This document shows, in pieces, positions 10,938 through 20,728 of a stretch of 64,000 bases of DNA. The DNA is from Oceanococcus sp964629015 (lineage in GTDB: Bacteria > Pseudomonadota > Gammaproteobacteria > Nevskiales > Oceanococcaceae), in NCBI GenBank assembly GCA_964629015.1, contig CAZVMN010000005.1, positions 124,001 through 188,000 of the forward strand, given 5' to 3'. Below the pieces are notes generated by a model. It had not been told where the DNA came from. It made no database searches and was given only the letters and a program-made list of their open reading frames with translations. Positions within the stretch are counted from its first letter, which is position 1. Each line of letters starts with the position of its first letter. A program made the translations under genes and the position numbers.

Positions 10938-11993
10938 CTATCCGGTGAGCGTGGGATAGTCGGTGTAGCCGGCAGGCCCCGAGCCGTAGAAGGTTTTGGG
11001 GTCTGCCTCGTTGAGCGCAGAGCCAACGCGAAAGCGTTCCACCAAATCGGGGTTGGCGATGTACTTCACGCCAAACGCGATGGCATCCGCTTGACCCGAA
11101 TTCACGATCTGTTCGGCCTGGGCCTGATCCATTTGTTCATTGGCGATAACCGGGCCGCCGAAGGCGACCTTGAGCTTGGGCGTGAGCGGCGTGGTTTGAA
11201 AGTGCTCGCGGGTACACAGGAAAGCCAGACCGCGTTGGCCCAATTCCCGGGCCACGTAGCTGAATGTGGTTTGCGGGTCCGCGTCGCCCATGTCGTAGGC
11301 ATCTCCACGCGGCGCCAAGTGCATGCCCACGCGCGATGCGCCCCACACCGAGCACACCGCGTCGGCCACCTCCAACATCAGACGGGCTCGATTTTCCAGA
11401 CTGCCGCCGTAGTCATCGTCGCGACGATTGCTGCCGGATTGCAGGAATTGATCCAGCAGATATCCATTGGCGCCATGAATCTCCACCCCGTCAAACCCGG
11501 CGCGCAAGGCGTTTTCTGCCGCGCGCCGATAATCTTCGACGATCCCTGGGAGTTCCGCACTGGCCAACGCACGAGGCGTTTCAAACGGTTTTTTCGGCCG
11601 CAACAGGCTCACATGCCCGGAGGGTGCGATGGGACTTGGGGCGACGGGGAGTTGGCCGTCCAGGTAAATCGGGTCGGATACCCGACCCACGTGCCACAGC
11701 TGCAGCAGGATGCGTCCATTGGCCTGATGCACGGCTTGAGTGATTCGCGACCATCCGGCGACCTGCGCGTCGGACCAGATGCCCGGCGTATTCGGATAGC
11801 CCACGCCCATGGGGGAGACCGACGTGGCCTCGGAAATGATGAGGCCGGCGCTGGCGCGCTGGACGTAGTACTGCTGCATCAGCGCGTTGGGCACACGCCC
11901 GGCGCTGGCCCGGCAACGCGTCAGTGGAGCCATGACAATTCGATTGGGTAGTTTCAAGTCACCAAGAGTGAGTGGATCGAACAGGCTGGGCAT
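10938..11993 (-). CDS. Alkene reductase, Old Yellow Enzyme family
   Basis: A 351-residue FMN-dependent TIM-barrel oxidoreductase of usual length. The active-site segment EIHGANGYLLDQF carries the His/Asn/Tyr set (about His173, Asn176, Tyr178) seen in OYE-type enzymes. Near the start is the FMN-barrel strand NRIVMAPLTRCRA. It reduces activated C=C bonds or nitro compounds with NAD(P)H in the cytoplasm. It is the NemA-like class rather than the bacterial YqjM class, judging by MAPLTR and the Cys context, but the true substrate is unknown. It is a single gene, convergent with the hydrolase lipoprotein. Confidence 0.88.
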   Translation of the reverse strand: MPSLFDPLTLGDLKLPNRIVMAPLTRCRASAGRVPNALMQQYYVQRASAGLIISEATSVSPMGVGYPNTPGIWSDAQVAGWSRITQAVHQANGRILLQLWHVGRVSDPIYLDGQLPVAPSPIAPSGHVSLLRPKKPFETPRALASAELPGIVEDYRRAAENALRAGFDGVEIHGANGYLLDQFLQSGSNRRDDDYGGSLENRARLMLEVADAVCSVWGASRVGMHLAPRGDAYDMGDADPQTTFSYVARELGQRGLAFLCTREHFQTTPLTPKLKVAFGGPVIANEQMDQAQAEQIVNSGQADAIAFGVKYIANPDLVERFRVGSALNEADPKTFYGSGPAGYTDYPTLTG

Positions 11994-12113
11994 GCAGTGG
12001 GCTCCGAAGAATCAAACGCGAATGCGAAGGCGCATCGTAGCGGAATGAACCTTTGTTGAGTGTGATGCTCCAAGCGCGTTGTTGTTGATCCGGTCACCCA
12101 TTACCATTCCCGC

Positions 12114-12470
12114 ATGCTGTCTCGTCGCACTCGTACCGTTCTGATGACGGCCCTGCTCTTGCTGGTGGCCTGGAGTCGTGTGTGGGCGGGTATTCCGGAA
12201 GCTGTTGTTCATGATGGGCCGTCTGGGCCTCAGGGGCACGAGGAAGTGCGTGACCATCTGCTGAGCGTGAGTGTAGATCTCGACGAGCATGTCTCCGCCG
12301 CAGGCGAGCAGGAACATCAACACCATCTGCACATTTGTGGCTGCGGTGTTGCGCTGGTGTCGGCGCTTGAGCTGGACTGGTCTGCGGTCGCGAGTCCGGT
12401 GGTGCTGACACGCCATGTGGTGGCGCCCATTAAACGTGTGGATCGTCTCCTGAGACCACCCATCGTCTGA
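12114..12470 (+). CDS. Small exported His/Cys-rich protein at head of metal-efflux operon (CzcI-like position)
   Basis: A 118-residue protein with an N-terminal hydrophobic signal (about residues 8-25, ending RVWAG). A cluster of possible metal ligands lies at residues 68-77 (HQHHLHICGCG: four His, two Cys), with more His before it. It lies 63 bp before the czcC-like gene on the same strand, the place where small periplasmic CzcI-type proteins sit in other metal-efflux operons. I do not see enough similarity to name it; a periplasmic metal-binding or sensing role is inferred from ligands and position. Confidence 0.6.
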   Translation: MLSRRTRTVLMTALLLLVAWSRVWAGIPEAVVHDGPSGPQGHEEVRDHLLSVSVDLDEHVSAAGEQEHQHHLHICGCGVALVSALELDWSAVASPVVLTRHVVAPIKRVDRLLRPPIV

Positions 12471-12533
12471 ATTCTCCCCCCAGTCTCGGGCGCCATCGCG
12501 GCGCCACTTTGATACCCATTTGGGAGAATTTCC

Positions 12534-13796
12534 ATGTTTTCTGCTTATTTGCAGGGCGGCGTGCTTGTGGCGCTGTCCTCTTTGGCTGTGGCCTCATCAG
12601 TCGTTTCAGCGAGTGATGCACAGACCACCTTGTCAGCGGTTCTGAATCAGACGCTGGAGCAACATCCGACACTTCGACAGATCAGCGCAAAGAAACTCGC
12701 ACGTGACCCACTGCAGCACGCGGCAGGCTTTCGACCGCCGTTCTCGTTAGCGCTGGACGTTGAGAACCTGGCCGGGAGCGGCAGCTTTTCCTCCGCGGAC
12801 CGTGTTGAGACCACTTTAAGTCTGGCCGGCGTGCTGGAATGGCCAGGCAAACCGGCCTTGCGTCAGGGTGAAGTGGCGAGTGAAACCCAGCGCTTATTGA
12901 TCGCTCTCGATCAGCAGCGCCGTGATGTGCTGGCCGCGGCCGCTTCACGGTTCGTGCAACTCGCCGGCTATGAGGCGAAGTTGTCCGTTTACGAGCAAGC
13001 ACAAGCACTGATGCAATCGACTTTGGATGCCACACAACGTCGTCATCAGATGGGCGCGGCGTCAGCGGCCGATGTCCAACGGGCGCGCCTTGCCTTGTTG
13101 ACGGCCAATCAGCAATACGTGCGGATGCAGCGCTTGGTTGAAGGTGCGCAGGATGCTCTATCGCTGGCTGTGGGTGACCCCGACTGGCGTGCAGGGACGG
13201 CGGTGCTGAACTGGCGTGACTTGCCCGAGTTGCCGCCACGTGAGCGCATCACCATGGCGAGTTCAAGTGCGCTGCGTGTGCAAGAAGCTCAAGCGGGTGA
13301 GGCTGTTGCTCGGGCGCGGCTGCGCCAGACGCGTGCCCAAGCCAAGCCCGATTTGCAGTGGTCGGTGGGTATGCGCCACGAGCGTGAGAGTGGTGACATG
13401 GCCATGCTGGCGGGTGTGGGCATTGCCCTGGGTAACGCGAGGAGAAGTGAGCCGCAGCAAGCGGCATTGCGTCAGGACGTCGAGGCCGCCGAGTGGGGCG
13501 CCCAAGCCGTTGAGCTCGAGGTCGCTGCGTTTGTCGCCCAGGCATGGTCGGAACTCAGCAGTTTGCGCGCGGAGTTCTATGCTTTGCGAGAGCAACTTCA
13601 GCCCGTCGCTCAGAGCTTGGTGGACTCCACCGTGGAGGGTTATCGCGACGGTCGCTACAGCCTGCTGGAGCTGATTAGTGCGCAAAACGAGCTGCTGCGC
13701 CTGCGTCAGCGCAAAGTCGAGGTGATCGCAGACTTTCATCAAATTTGGATCGATCTGGAAAGAGTGCTGGGGCAGGCTCTGGAGGTGACGCAATGA
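12534..13796 (+). CDS. czcC: TolC-family outer-membrane protein of metal efflux (CzcC-like)
   Basis: A 420-residue protein with a signal peptide (cut about residue 27) and the repeated long-helix pattern of outer-membrane efflux channels (Ala/Gln/Leu-rich coiled segments at about 95-190 and 300-415). A good ribosome site (GGGAGAA) precedes the ATG. It would be the outer-membrane duct of the tripartite RND pump encoded by the next two genes. Its stop overlaps the adaptor start (ATGA). Confidence 0.85.
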   Translation: MFSAYLQGGVLVALSSLAVASSVVSASDAQTTLSAVLNQTLEQHPTLRQISAKKLARDPLQHAAGFRPPFSLALDVENLAGSGSFSSADRVETTLSLAGVLEWPGKPALRQGEVASETQRLLIALDQQRRDVLAAAASRFVQLAGYEAKLSVYEQAQALMQSTLDATQRRHQMGAASAADVQRARLALLTANQQYVRMQRLVEGAQDALSLAVGDPDWRAGTAVLNWRDLPELPPRERITMASSSALRVQEAQAGEAVARARLRQTRAQAKPDLQWSVGMRHERESGDMAMLAGVGIALGNARRSEPQQAALRQDVEAAEWGAQAVELEVAAFVAQAWSELSSLRAEFYALREQLQPVAQSLVDSTVEGYRDGRYSLLELISAQNELLRLRQRKVEVIADFHQIWIDLERVLGQALEVTQ

Positions 13797-14704
13797 CGCG
13801 CCTTCTACACATCACAATCGCCTGGCTGTTGATGAGCTTGAGCATGTCACCGTTGGCGATGGCTGAGGCGGATCATGATCACGACGAAGTCGAGTCCACC
13901 ACGATCCAGCCGGCTATGGTCCAGGCCATGCAGATTGAAACCGCAGTCGCCGGGGCGGGAACGCTGGAGATCACCCGCAAGCTCACCGGTCGTGTGCATG
14001 TCGATCCCTCCCGCGTCTCGCGCGTGCGTCCGCGATTCCCTGGCTTGATTGAGACGGTCAACGCCGAGATCTGGAGTCGGGTTCGGAAAGATCAGGTTCT
14101 GGCACGGGTGCAAAGCAACGACAGCTTGCAGAGCTATGACATCCGCGCGCCGATCGGGGGCTGGGTGGTGCGGCGCGAAGCGCTGGTCGGTGAGATCACC
14201 GGCGACGATCCTTTGTTTGTCATCGCCGATCTTTCCACCTTGTGGATCGAGTTCGACGTGTTTGATCATGATCTGGACGCTGTTCGTGTGGGTCAGCAGG
14301 TCAACATTCGCGGCTTGCATGATGATGAGTTGGGGCAGGGCACGATCGAACAGCTTGCCCCGCTGGCTATCCATATCGCGCAATCTGTCCGAGCGCGCGT
14401 GGTGGTGGACAACACGCAGGGCTCTCTGCGACCTGGGCAGTACGTCAGTGGTGAGGTCGTTGTGGCGCATCAGCCCGCGTCGTTGCTGGTCCTTCAGTCT
14501 GCGGTTCAACAGCTGGATGGACGTGATGTGGTGTTCGAGCAACTGGGAGATGACTTTCTTGCCCGGCCTGTGTCGCTGGGCGCCCGCGATGCCGATGAGG
14601 TTGAAGTGCTGGGCGGTTTGGATGCCGGCGCGCATTACGTCACCCGCAACAGTTACCTGATCAAAGCAGACATCGAAAAAACCGGCGCTGCGCACCAGCA
14701 CTAA
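13793..14704 (+). CDS. czcB: RND periplasmic adaptor of metal efflux (CzcB-like)
   Basis: 303 residues from the ATG that overlaps the czcC stop; this start gives a clean signal peptide (MTRLLHITIAWLLMSL...MAEA) followed by a short His/Asp run (ADHDHDEVE) that could bind metal. A barrel-sandwich/lipoyl segment lies at about 55-140 (VHVDPSRVSRVRPRFPG, SYDIRAPIGGWVVRREALVG) and a beta-barrel at about 150-230. It is shorter than typical CzcB and lacks a long coiled hairpin. It links the inner-membrane pump to the outer-membrane channel. Confidence 0.85.
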   Translation: MTRLLHITIAWLLMSLSMSPLAMAEADHDHDEVESTTIQPAMVQAMQIETAVAGAGTLEITRKLTGRVHVDPSRVSRVRPRFPGLIETVNAEIWSRVRKDQVLARVQSNDSLQSYDIRAPIGGWVVRREALVGEITGDDPLFVIADLSTLWIEFDVFDHDLDAVRVGQQVNIRGLHDDELGQGTIEQLAPLAIHIAQSVRARVVVDNTQGSLRPGQYVSGEVVVAHQPASLLVLQSAVQQLDGRDVVFEQLGDDFLARPVSLGARDADEVEVLGGLDAGAHYVTRNSYLIKADIEKTGAAHQH

Positions 14705-14714
14705 GGAGTTCATC

Positions 14715-17700
14715 ATGCTTGATTCCATTGTGCGGTTCGCCATCGCGAATCGCGTGCTGGTGGTGTTTGCCGTTGTTGTCGTTGCCGCGCTGGGCCTTTA
14801 CAACGCTCAGCGTCTGGCCATCGATGCGGTGCCAGACATCACCAATGTTCAGGTTCAGATCAATACGGCCTTGCCTGGATATTCCCCTTTGGAGGTTGAA
14901 CAACGTGTGACCTTCGCGGTGGAAACGGCCATGGCCGGGTTGCCGCAGTTGGATTACACGCGCTCTCTGTCGCGTTATGGCTTGTCGCAGGTCACCGTGG
15001 TGTTTGAGGACGGCACCGATATCTATTTCGCCCGTCAGTTGGTCGGGGAGCGCCTGGCCGCCGTCGTGGATCAACTGCCTGCGAGCGCCTCACCGTCATT
15101 GGGTCCGATCGCAACTGGCTTGGGTGAGATTTTCATGTACACCGTTGGCGCCGAGCCTGGCAGTCGTTGGACGCCCAGTGATCTGCGCACAGTGCAAGAC
15201 TGGATTGTGCGGCCACAACTGCGCCAAACCCCCGGTGTGGTGGAGGTCAACACCATCGGAGGCGAGGAAAAGACCTATCTGGTGGCGCCGTGGCCAAGCC
15301 GGTTGCTGGCCTACAACCTCACGTCGGATGATGTTCTCGCCGCTTTGGCGCGCAACAACAGCAACACCGGAGCCGGTTTCATCGAGCGCTACGGGGTGCA
15401 GTATCTGATTCGCTCGCCGGGGCAACTGGGCGGCTTGGAGGATATCCGCAACATCGTGGTCGCCCGGCGAGAGGGCGTGCCCGTGCATCTTGGTGAGCTG
15501 GCGGAGGTGGCAGTTTCGCAGCATCTGCGAAGTGGGGCAGCCACGCGCAACGGTGAGGAGGTCGTGCTGGGGACAACCTTCATGCTGATCGGGTCGAACA
15601 GCCGTGAGGTTGCGGCGGCGGTGGCGCAGCGTTTGGCGGAAATCGAGCCATCTTTGCCTCAAGGGGTGACCCTGAATCCGGTTTACAACCGTATGAATTT
15701 GGTCGACAAAACCATTGCTACGGTTGAGAAAAATCTGCTTGAGGGTGCGCTGCTGGTGATCGCGGTGTTGTTCGTGATGCTGGGCAATCTGCGCGCGGCA
15801 CTGATCACCGCTTTGATCATTCCGCTGTCCATGCTGATGACGATCACCGGCATGGTGGCGACCCGCACATCCGGCAATTTGATGAGTCTGGGCGCGCTGG
15901 ATTTTGGCTTAATCGTGGATGGCGCAGTGATCATCGTGGAGAACAGTCTGCGGCGTCTGTCTCAGGCACAGCGAGCAGCCGGACAGCCCCTGGCGTTAGG
16001 TGATCGGTTGAAGGTCGTGCGTCAGGCGACGTCGGAGGTCATACGCCCCAGTGTGTTTGCCCTCACGATCATTTTGATCGTCTACCTGCCGGTGTTTGCC
16101 CTGGGTGGGGTGGAAGGAAAGATGTTCCATCCCATGGCATTGACCGTTGTCATGGCCTTGCTCGCTGCGTTGGTGTTGTCACTCACTTTTGTGCCGGCGG
16201 CGTTGGCCTTGTTCATGGGCGGACGTGTGGTGGAGCGCGAGCCGCGTGTGGTGCGCGCTTTAACCCGAGCGTATCAGCCGCTTTTGATTTGGGCTTTGCG
16301 CTGGCGGCACGTCTGCGTTGCCGCTGCTGTTGTCCTGGTGCTGATAAGTGCCTGGGCCGCCAGTCGTATGGGCGCGGAATTCATCCCTACGCTGGATGAG
16401 CACGATGTGGCGATGCATGCGCTGCGGATTCCGGGAACCAGTCTGAGCCAGTCGATTGAGGTGCAGCAGGTGCTGGAACAGCAGCTCCTGAGCCAACCGG
16501 AAGTGGATCAGGTGTTTTCCAAGATTGGCACGGGCGAAGTGGCCAATGATCCGATGCCACCAGGGCTGGCGGATACTTTTGTCATGCTCAAGCCGCGCTC
16601 GCAGTGGCCAGACCCAGGGAAACCCAAGGCCATGTTACTGGCTGAACTTTCGCAGGTCGCGAGCGCTGTGCCTGGCAGCAACTACGAGATCACCCAACCC
16701 ATCGAGATGCGTTTCAACGAACTGATCGCAGGGGTGCGAGCGGATGTTGCCATCAAGGTCTACGGTGATGATCTGGACACCTTGACCCAGTTGGCTGCAC
16801 GTATCGAAAGCGTGGTCGCAAATGTACCCGGTGCTCAGGATGTGCGCAGTGAGCAAGTCAGTGGTTTGCCGATGATTCAGGTGGTGCCACAACGCGACAA
16901 GCTCGCTCGCTATGGTCTGGATGTCGCGGCGGTGCAAGAGGCGGTGCGCGTCGCCATCGGCGGTCAGGTGGCCGGGCAGGTTTATGAGGGTGATCGTCGT
17001 TTCGACCTCATGGTCAGACTGCCGGATGCGCTACGCGAGGATCTTCAGCGCTTGCGCGATCTGCCGATACCACTGCCGCGAGATGACAGCCGGGTTGACG
17101 GTGATGCTGATGCACTGGGCGTTGCGCACACGCTGCCACGGCATGTGCCGCTGGGTGCGGTGGCCATTGTCGAACGCACGCTTGGACCCAATCAGATCAG
17201 TCGTGAAAACGGCAAGCGGCGGGTTGTGGTCAGCGCCAATGTGCGAGGCGAGGACTTCTCCCAATTTGTCTCTTTGGCGCGAGAGGCTGTACGCAAGCAG
17301 GTCGAACTGCCACCGGGGTACTGGCTGGCGTTTGGAGGCAGCTTTGAGCAGTTGGTTTCGGCGGCGAAACGCTTGAGTGTGATTGTTCCGCTGACTTTGC
17401 TGTTGATTGTGGCCATTCTCTACGCAACGTTTGGTGACCTTCGCGACGCCTTGATTGTGTTTTCCGGCGTGCCGCTGGCTTTGACAGGTGGGATAGCAGC
17501 GCTGTTGTTGCGCGGAATACCGCTGTCGATTTCCGCGGGGGTTGGATTCATTGCCCTGTCCGGTATCGCGGTGCTGAACGGGGTGGTCATGGTGTCGTTC
17601 ATTCGAGAGCGATTGCAGCGGGGTGATGCACTGGAGAAGGCGATCACTGAGGGAGCCTTGGTGCGTTTGAGGCCCGTCCTCATGACTGCATTGGTAGCGT

Positions 17701-17864
17701 CTTTGGGCTTCGTGCCGATGGCGCTGAATGTGGGGATTGGTGCCGAAGTGCAGCGACCGCTGGCCACGGTGGTCATTGGCGGCATCGTGTCGTCGACACT
17801 GCTCACCCTGGTGGTGTTGCCGGCGCTGTATCGGATGTTTGCACGGCCGCCAAGCGCGCGCTGA
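14715..17864 (+). CDS. czcA: Heavy-metal RND efflux pump (CzcA-like)
   Basis: A 1049-residue inner-membrane transporter of normal length for the heavy-metal RND group. It starts MLDSIVRFAIANRVLVVF with TM1, then two periplasmic porter domains and two TM bundles. The TM4 motif DFGLIVDGAVIIVEN (near residue 396) has the paired Asp pattern of the divalent-cation (Co/Zn/Cd) type rather than the copper/silver type. It exports metal ions from cytoplasm or periplasm, driven by protons. An AAGGAG ribosome site lies just after the adaptor stop. The exact metal is inferred only from the TM4 motif. Confidence 0.9.
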   Translation: MLDSIVRFAIANRVLVVFAVVVVAALGLYNAQRLAIDAVPDITNVQVQINTALPGYSPLEVEQRVTFAVETAMAGLPQLDYTRSLSRYGLSQVTVVFEDGTDIYFARQLVGERLAAVVDQLPASASPSLGPIATGLGEIFMYTVGAEPGSRWTPSDLRTVQDWIVRPQLRQTPGVVEVNTIGGEEKTYLVAPWPSRLLAYNLTSDDVLAALARNNSNTGAGFIERYGVQYLIRSPGQLGGLEDIRNIVVARREGVPVHLGELAEVAVSQHLRSGAATRNGEEVVLGTTFMLIGSNSREVAAAVAQRLAEIEPSLPQGVTLNPVYNRMNLVDKTIATVEKNLLEGALLVIAVLFVMLGNLRAALITALIIPLSMLMTITGMVATRTSGNLMSLGALDFGLIVDGAVIIVENSLRRLSQAQRAAGQPLALGDRLKVVRQATSEVIRPSVFALTIILIVYLPVFALGGVEGKMFHPMALTVVMALLAALVLSLTFVPAALALFMGGRVVEREPRVVRALTRAYQPLLIWALRWRHVCVAAAVVLVLISAWAASRMGAEFIPTLDEHDVAMHALRIPGTSLSQSIEVQQVLEQQLLSQPEVDQVFSKIGTGEVANDPMPPGLADTFVMLKPRSQWPDPGKPKAMLLAELSQVASAVPGSNYEITQPIEMRFNELIAGVRADVAIKVYGDDLDTLTQLAARIESVVANVPGAQDVRSEQVSGLPMIQVVPQRDKLARYGLDVAAVQEAVRVAIGGQVAGQVYEGDRRFDLMVRLPDALREDLQRLRDLPIPLPRDDSRVDGDADALGVAHTLPRHVPLGAVAIVERTLGPNQISRENGKRRVVVSANVRGEDFSQFVSLAREAVRKQVELPPGYWLAFGGSFEQLVSAAKRLSVIVPLTLLLIVAILYATFGDLRDALIVFSGVPLALTGGIAALLLRGIPLSISAGVGFIALSGIAVLNGVVMVSFIRERLQRGDALEKAITEGALVRLRPVLMTALVASLGFVPMALNVGIGAEVQRPLATVVIGGIVSSTLLTLVVLPALYRMFARPPSAR

Positions 17865-17873
17865 ACGCGGCGG

Positions 17874-17891
17874 GGCTGGTATTTGCCAGCC
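17874..17891 (+). terminator. Weak hairpin after the metal-efflux operon
   Basis: GGCTGG-tatttg-CCAGCC, 10 bp after the czcA stop, without a following T-run. It could be a weak or Rho-assisted terminator. Confidence 0.35.
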
Positions 17892-17958
17892 TCGCCTATC
17901 GCCCATCGTGGTGCTGTCTCAACACGAAAGAAAGCATGTTGCTTTTACAGTTTGGGAA

Positions 17959-17979
17959 AACCAACCTTTCGATAGGCGT
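17959..17979 (+). promoter_or_regulatory. Putative operator box A of the lipid-trafficking locus
   Basis: AACCAACCT-TTC-GATAGGCGT, 18 of 21 positions identical to the box at 28601-28621 in front of the acyl-CoA ligase. It contains an imperfect dyad (CCTTTcgATAGG). Weak -35 (TTGCGA, 17979-17984) and -10 (TACTCT, 18000-18005) elements follow directly, so an activator bound here would touch the polymerase. The rest of the 228-bp gap before the MMPL gene holds nothing recognised. Confidence 0.65.
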
Positions 17980-18092
17980 TGCGATTTCCCCTTCCCCACT
18001 ACTCTAGCCGTATTCATGCCCCCTATCGTTAACGACAAGGGGAGCTATAACGAGACAGGAACGCCGCAAGGCGTAGACAGCGGAGATAGACG

Positions 18093-20690
18093 GTGCACGG
18101 AGACTCGCACAGCAAGGCGGCGCAACTGTTTGTGCGCTACACCGAGCCACTCATTTTTAACAAGCGTTGGATCACCTTGTTGGTGCTATCTGCGCTGACG
18201 GCGTTTTTTGGCTATCACGCCTCGAAACTGCGCATGGACACCGGCTTTGAGAAGCAGTTGCCGCTGGGTCATCCGTACATGAGCGTGTACCAGCAGTATC
18301 AGCGCGAGTTTGGCGGGGCCAATATCGTTCTGCTGGCGGTCAGCCAGAAGAGCGGGGAGGACATCTACACCGCCGATTTCATGCACACGCTGGAGCAGGC
18401 AACCCGCGCGGTCTACTACACCGAAGGCATGGATCGTTCGCGCGTCAGCTCGCTGTTTACGCCGAACGTGCGCTACATGGAGGTCGTTGAGTCCGGCTTT
18501 CAGGGCGGCAATGTGGTGCCTTCGAATTTCCGGCCCACCCCGGAAATGCTCGAGAAGGTCCGCTCCAACGTGGCCAAGTCAGACGTGATGGGCCGTTTGG
18601 TGGCCAACGACCAAAGCGCAGCGATGGTGGTCTCGGAATTGGTGGAACGCGATCCGATCACGGGTGAGCGTCTCGATTATCTGGACACCGCACACAAGCT
18701 TGAGCAGGTGCGTCATCGCTTCATTTCGCCAACCAAGTTTGAGTACGTCCTGAAAGATGCGGTCGGGCCGTTGGCGGCTGGCACCGTGGTCAAAACGCAA
18801 TACCTCGATACACGCAGTCTGTTCAGCCGGTTTACCAACTTCGAGTTTGAAACCGACGATCCGGATGCCGAACCGCTGACCATCGAGCAAAGCCAGGTTG
18901 AGGTTCGCGAGGTCGACAACCCCGACTACAACCCGAACATTGATATCGCCATCATCGGTTTCGCCAAGGCTGTGGGTGATATTGCTGACAGCGCTTTTGA
19001 AGTGTTCGGTTTCTTTGGTCTGACCCTGATTCTGGTCTGGTTGCTGCTGTCCTGGTACTGCGGCTCGTTGGCGGTGGGTTTCCTGCCGCTGGCCTGTGGT
19101 GTGCTCGCTGTGGTTTGGGAACTGGGCATGCTGCATCTGTTTGGCTTTGGGCTTGATCCTTTCGCCATATTGATGCCGTTCATTGTTCTTGCGATCAGTA
19201 CCTCGCACGGGATTCAGATCACGAACTTCTGGCTGAATGAGGTCGCCGATCACGGGCTGGACAGTTTCGCCGCCTCGCGCGCCACCTATCGTCGTCTGGT
19301 CATTCCGGGCATCTCCGCGCTGGCGACCAATTTCATCGGCTTTGGCACGATTTTGCTGATTCCCATCGGCATCATCCAGGAAATGGCGATCAACGCCATG
19401 TTCGGTCTTGTGGCCATCGTGCTGTGCAAGAAAGTTCTGCTGCCGTGCCTGCTGTCTTTTGCGCCATTGAAGAATCCGCAGAAATTCCGCGATCACCAGC
19501 ATCGCCGTGACAAGATGCTGGATCCGATGTGGCGCGGCCTGTCGGTGATCACTCTGAAGCCGGTTGCGGCTGTGGTGCTGGTCGGCGCGGTGGCCTTGTA
19601 TCTGTGGGCAGACCACGTATCGCAAGATCTGAAGATTGGTGAGCTGCACGAAGGCGTGCCCGAACTGCGTCCGGATTCGCGCTACAACCAGGATTCGCGT
19701 GCGATCACCGAAGCCTTTGCGATTGGCGTCGATGTGGTCAAAATCATCGCCCAATCGCAAGCGGACGGTTGCATTGATCACGATGTGATGAGCCGTATCG
19801 ATGAGTTTGCCTGGCATATGGAAAATGTGCCTGGCGTGCAGTCGACCATGTCGCTGGCCAAAACATCGCGTGCGGTCTACAACGCCTACAACGAGAACAA
19901 CCCCAAGTGGCACGTGCTGCCGCGTCAGTCCGGGGCTTTGGTTGTCACCGTGCAGCCGTTCCCCAGTTCTACCGGTCTGCTCAACGAAGATTGCAGCGCG
20001 GTGCCGATCTTCGTCTATTCCGAGGATCACAAGGCCGAAACCATTGACCGCATCATCGCGGCGGCCAACGAATTCATGGATGCTCAGTCCGCCGATGCAC
20101 CGGTCAAGTTCGCCTTGGCAACCGGCAATGTCGGTGTGATGGCGGCGGCCAATGACGTGATCCGAGAAACCGAACCGACGGTGCTGGGTTGGCTGTTCCT
20201 GGGCATTGGGATTTGTATCTTCATGACCTTCCGCAGCATCACTGGTCTGGTTTGCGTGCTGGTGCCGCTGTGGTTGGTTTCGATCCTCTCGTACGCCGTC
20301 ATGGTGTACCTGGAGATTGGTGTCAAAGTGTCCAATCTGGCGGTGGCCGCGTTCGCGGCGGGCATTGGCGTGGACTACGGGATCTACATCTACTCCGTGT
20401 TGGAAGAGAACGTGCGGAATAAGGGGATGGCCCTGCGTGAGGCTTATCGAGACACCCTGAATCAGACCGGTAAAGCCGTGGTGATTACTGCGGCCACATT
20501 GTCGGCCAGTGTTTGCACTTGGTTCTTCTCCGGTCTGCAATTCCAGATTGATATGGGCATATTGCTCACGATCATGTTCCTGGCCAATGCGGTGGCGGCG
20601 GTACTCATGCTGCCGGCCTTCGCTGCCTTCCTGCTGCGCGGGCCCAAAAACGCAGATGGAAGCAGCGCCGCACAGCCAGTTCCGGCTTGA
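18093..20690 (+). CDS. MMPL/RND-superfamily exporter
   Basis: An 865-residue inner-membrane protein from a GTG start (GGAG seven bases upstream). It has TM1 at about 27-45, a large periplasmic loop, a bundle of five TMs at about 300-465, a second loop and a final bundle at about 690-855. The two-fold layout is that of the RND permeases of the MMPL/HpnN group, which move lipids or other hydrophobic molecules. It is the first gene of an operon-like run with DUF1329, DUF1302 and YCF48 proteins, and together they suggest envelope transport of a hydrophobic substrate. The substrate is not identifiable. Confidence 0.85.
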   Translation: MHGDSHSKAAQLFVRYTEPLIFNKRWITLLVLSALTAFFGYHASKLRMDTGFEKQLPLGHPYMSVYQQYQREFGGANIVLLAVSQKSGEDIYTADFMHTLEQATRAVYYTEGMDRSRVSSLFTPNVRYMEVVESGFQGGNVVPSNFRPTPEMLEKVRSNVAKSDVMGRLVANDQSAAMVVSELVERDPITGERLDYLDTAHKLEQVRHRFISPTKFEYVLKDAVGPLAAGTVVKTQYLDTRSLFSRFTNFEFETDDPDAEPLTIEQSQVEVREVDNPDYNPNIDIAIIGFAKAVGDIADSAFEVFGFFGLTLILVWLLLSWYCGSLAVGFLPLACGVLAVVWELGMLHLFGFGLDPFAILMPFIVLAISTSHGIQITNFWLNEVADHGLDSFAASRATYRRLVIPGISALATNFIGFGTILLIPIGIIQEMAINAMFGLVAIVLCKKVLLPCLLSFAPLKNPQKFRDHQHRRDKMLDPMWRGLSVITLKPVAAVVLVGAVALYLWADHVSQDLKIGELHEGVPELRPDSRYNQDSRAITEAFAIGVDVVKIIAQSQADGCIDHDVMSRIDEFAWHMENVPGVQSTMSLAKTSRAVYNAYNENNPKWHVLPRQSGALVVTVQPFPSSTGLLNEDCSAVPIFVYSEDHKAETIDRIIAAANEFMDAQSADAPVKFALATGNVGVMAAANDVIRETEPTVLGWLFLGIGICIFMTFRSITGLVCVLVPLWLVSILSYAVMVYLEIGVKVSNLAVAAFAAGIGVDYGIYIYSVLEENVRNKGMALREAYRDTLNQTGKAVVITAATLSASVCTWFFSGLQFQIDMGILLTIMFLANAVAAVLMLPAFAAFLLRGPKNADGSSAAQPVPA

Positions 20691-20728
20691 TCCGGACGAT
20701 TATTCAGTAAAACCTCGAGGAGATTTCT

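Noticed and set aside
12083..12096. TTGAT-CCGG-TCACC before the metal-efflux operon
   Set aside because: Second half-site does not match ATCAA, so an FNR box is not supported.
18579..20540. Very long open frame (653 codons) on the minus strand inside the MMPL gene
   Set aside because: Antisense shadow caused by codon bias in a GC-rich gene; no domain, many His/Gln/Arg, no ribosome site, and the plus strand has a clear RND protein.
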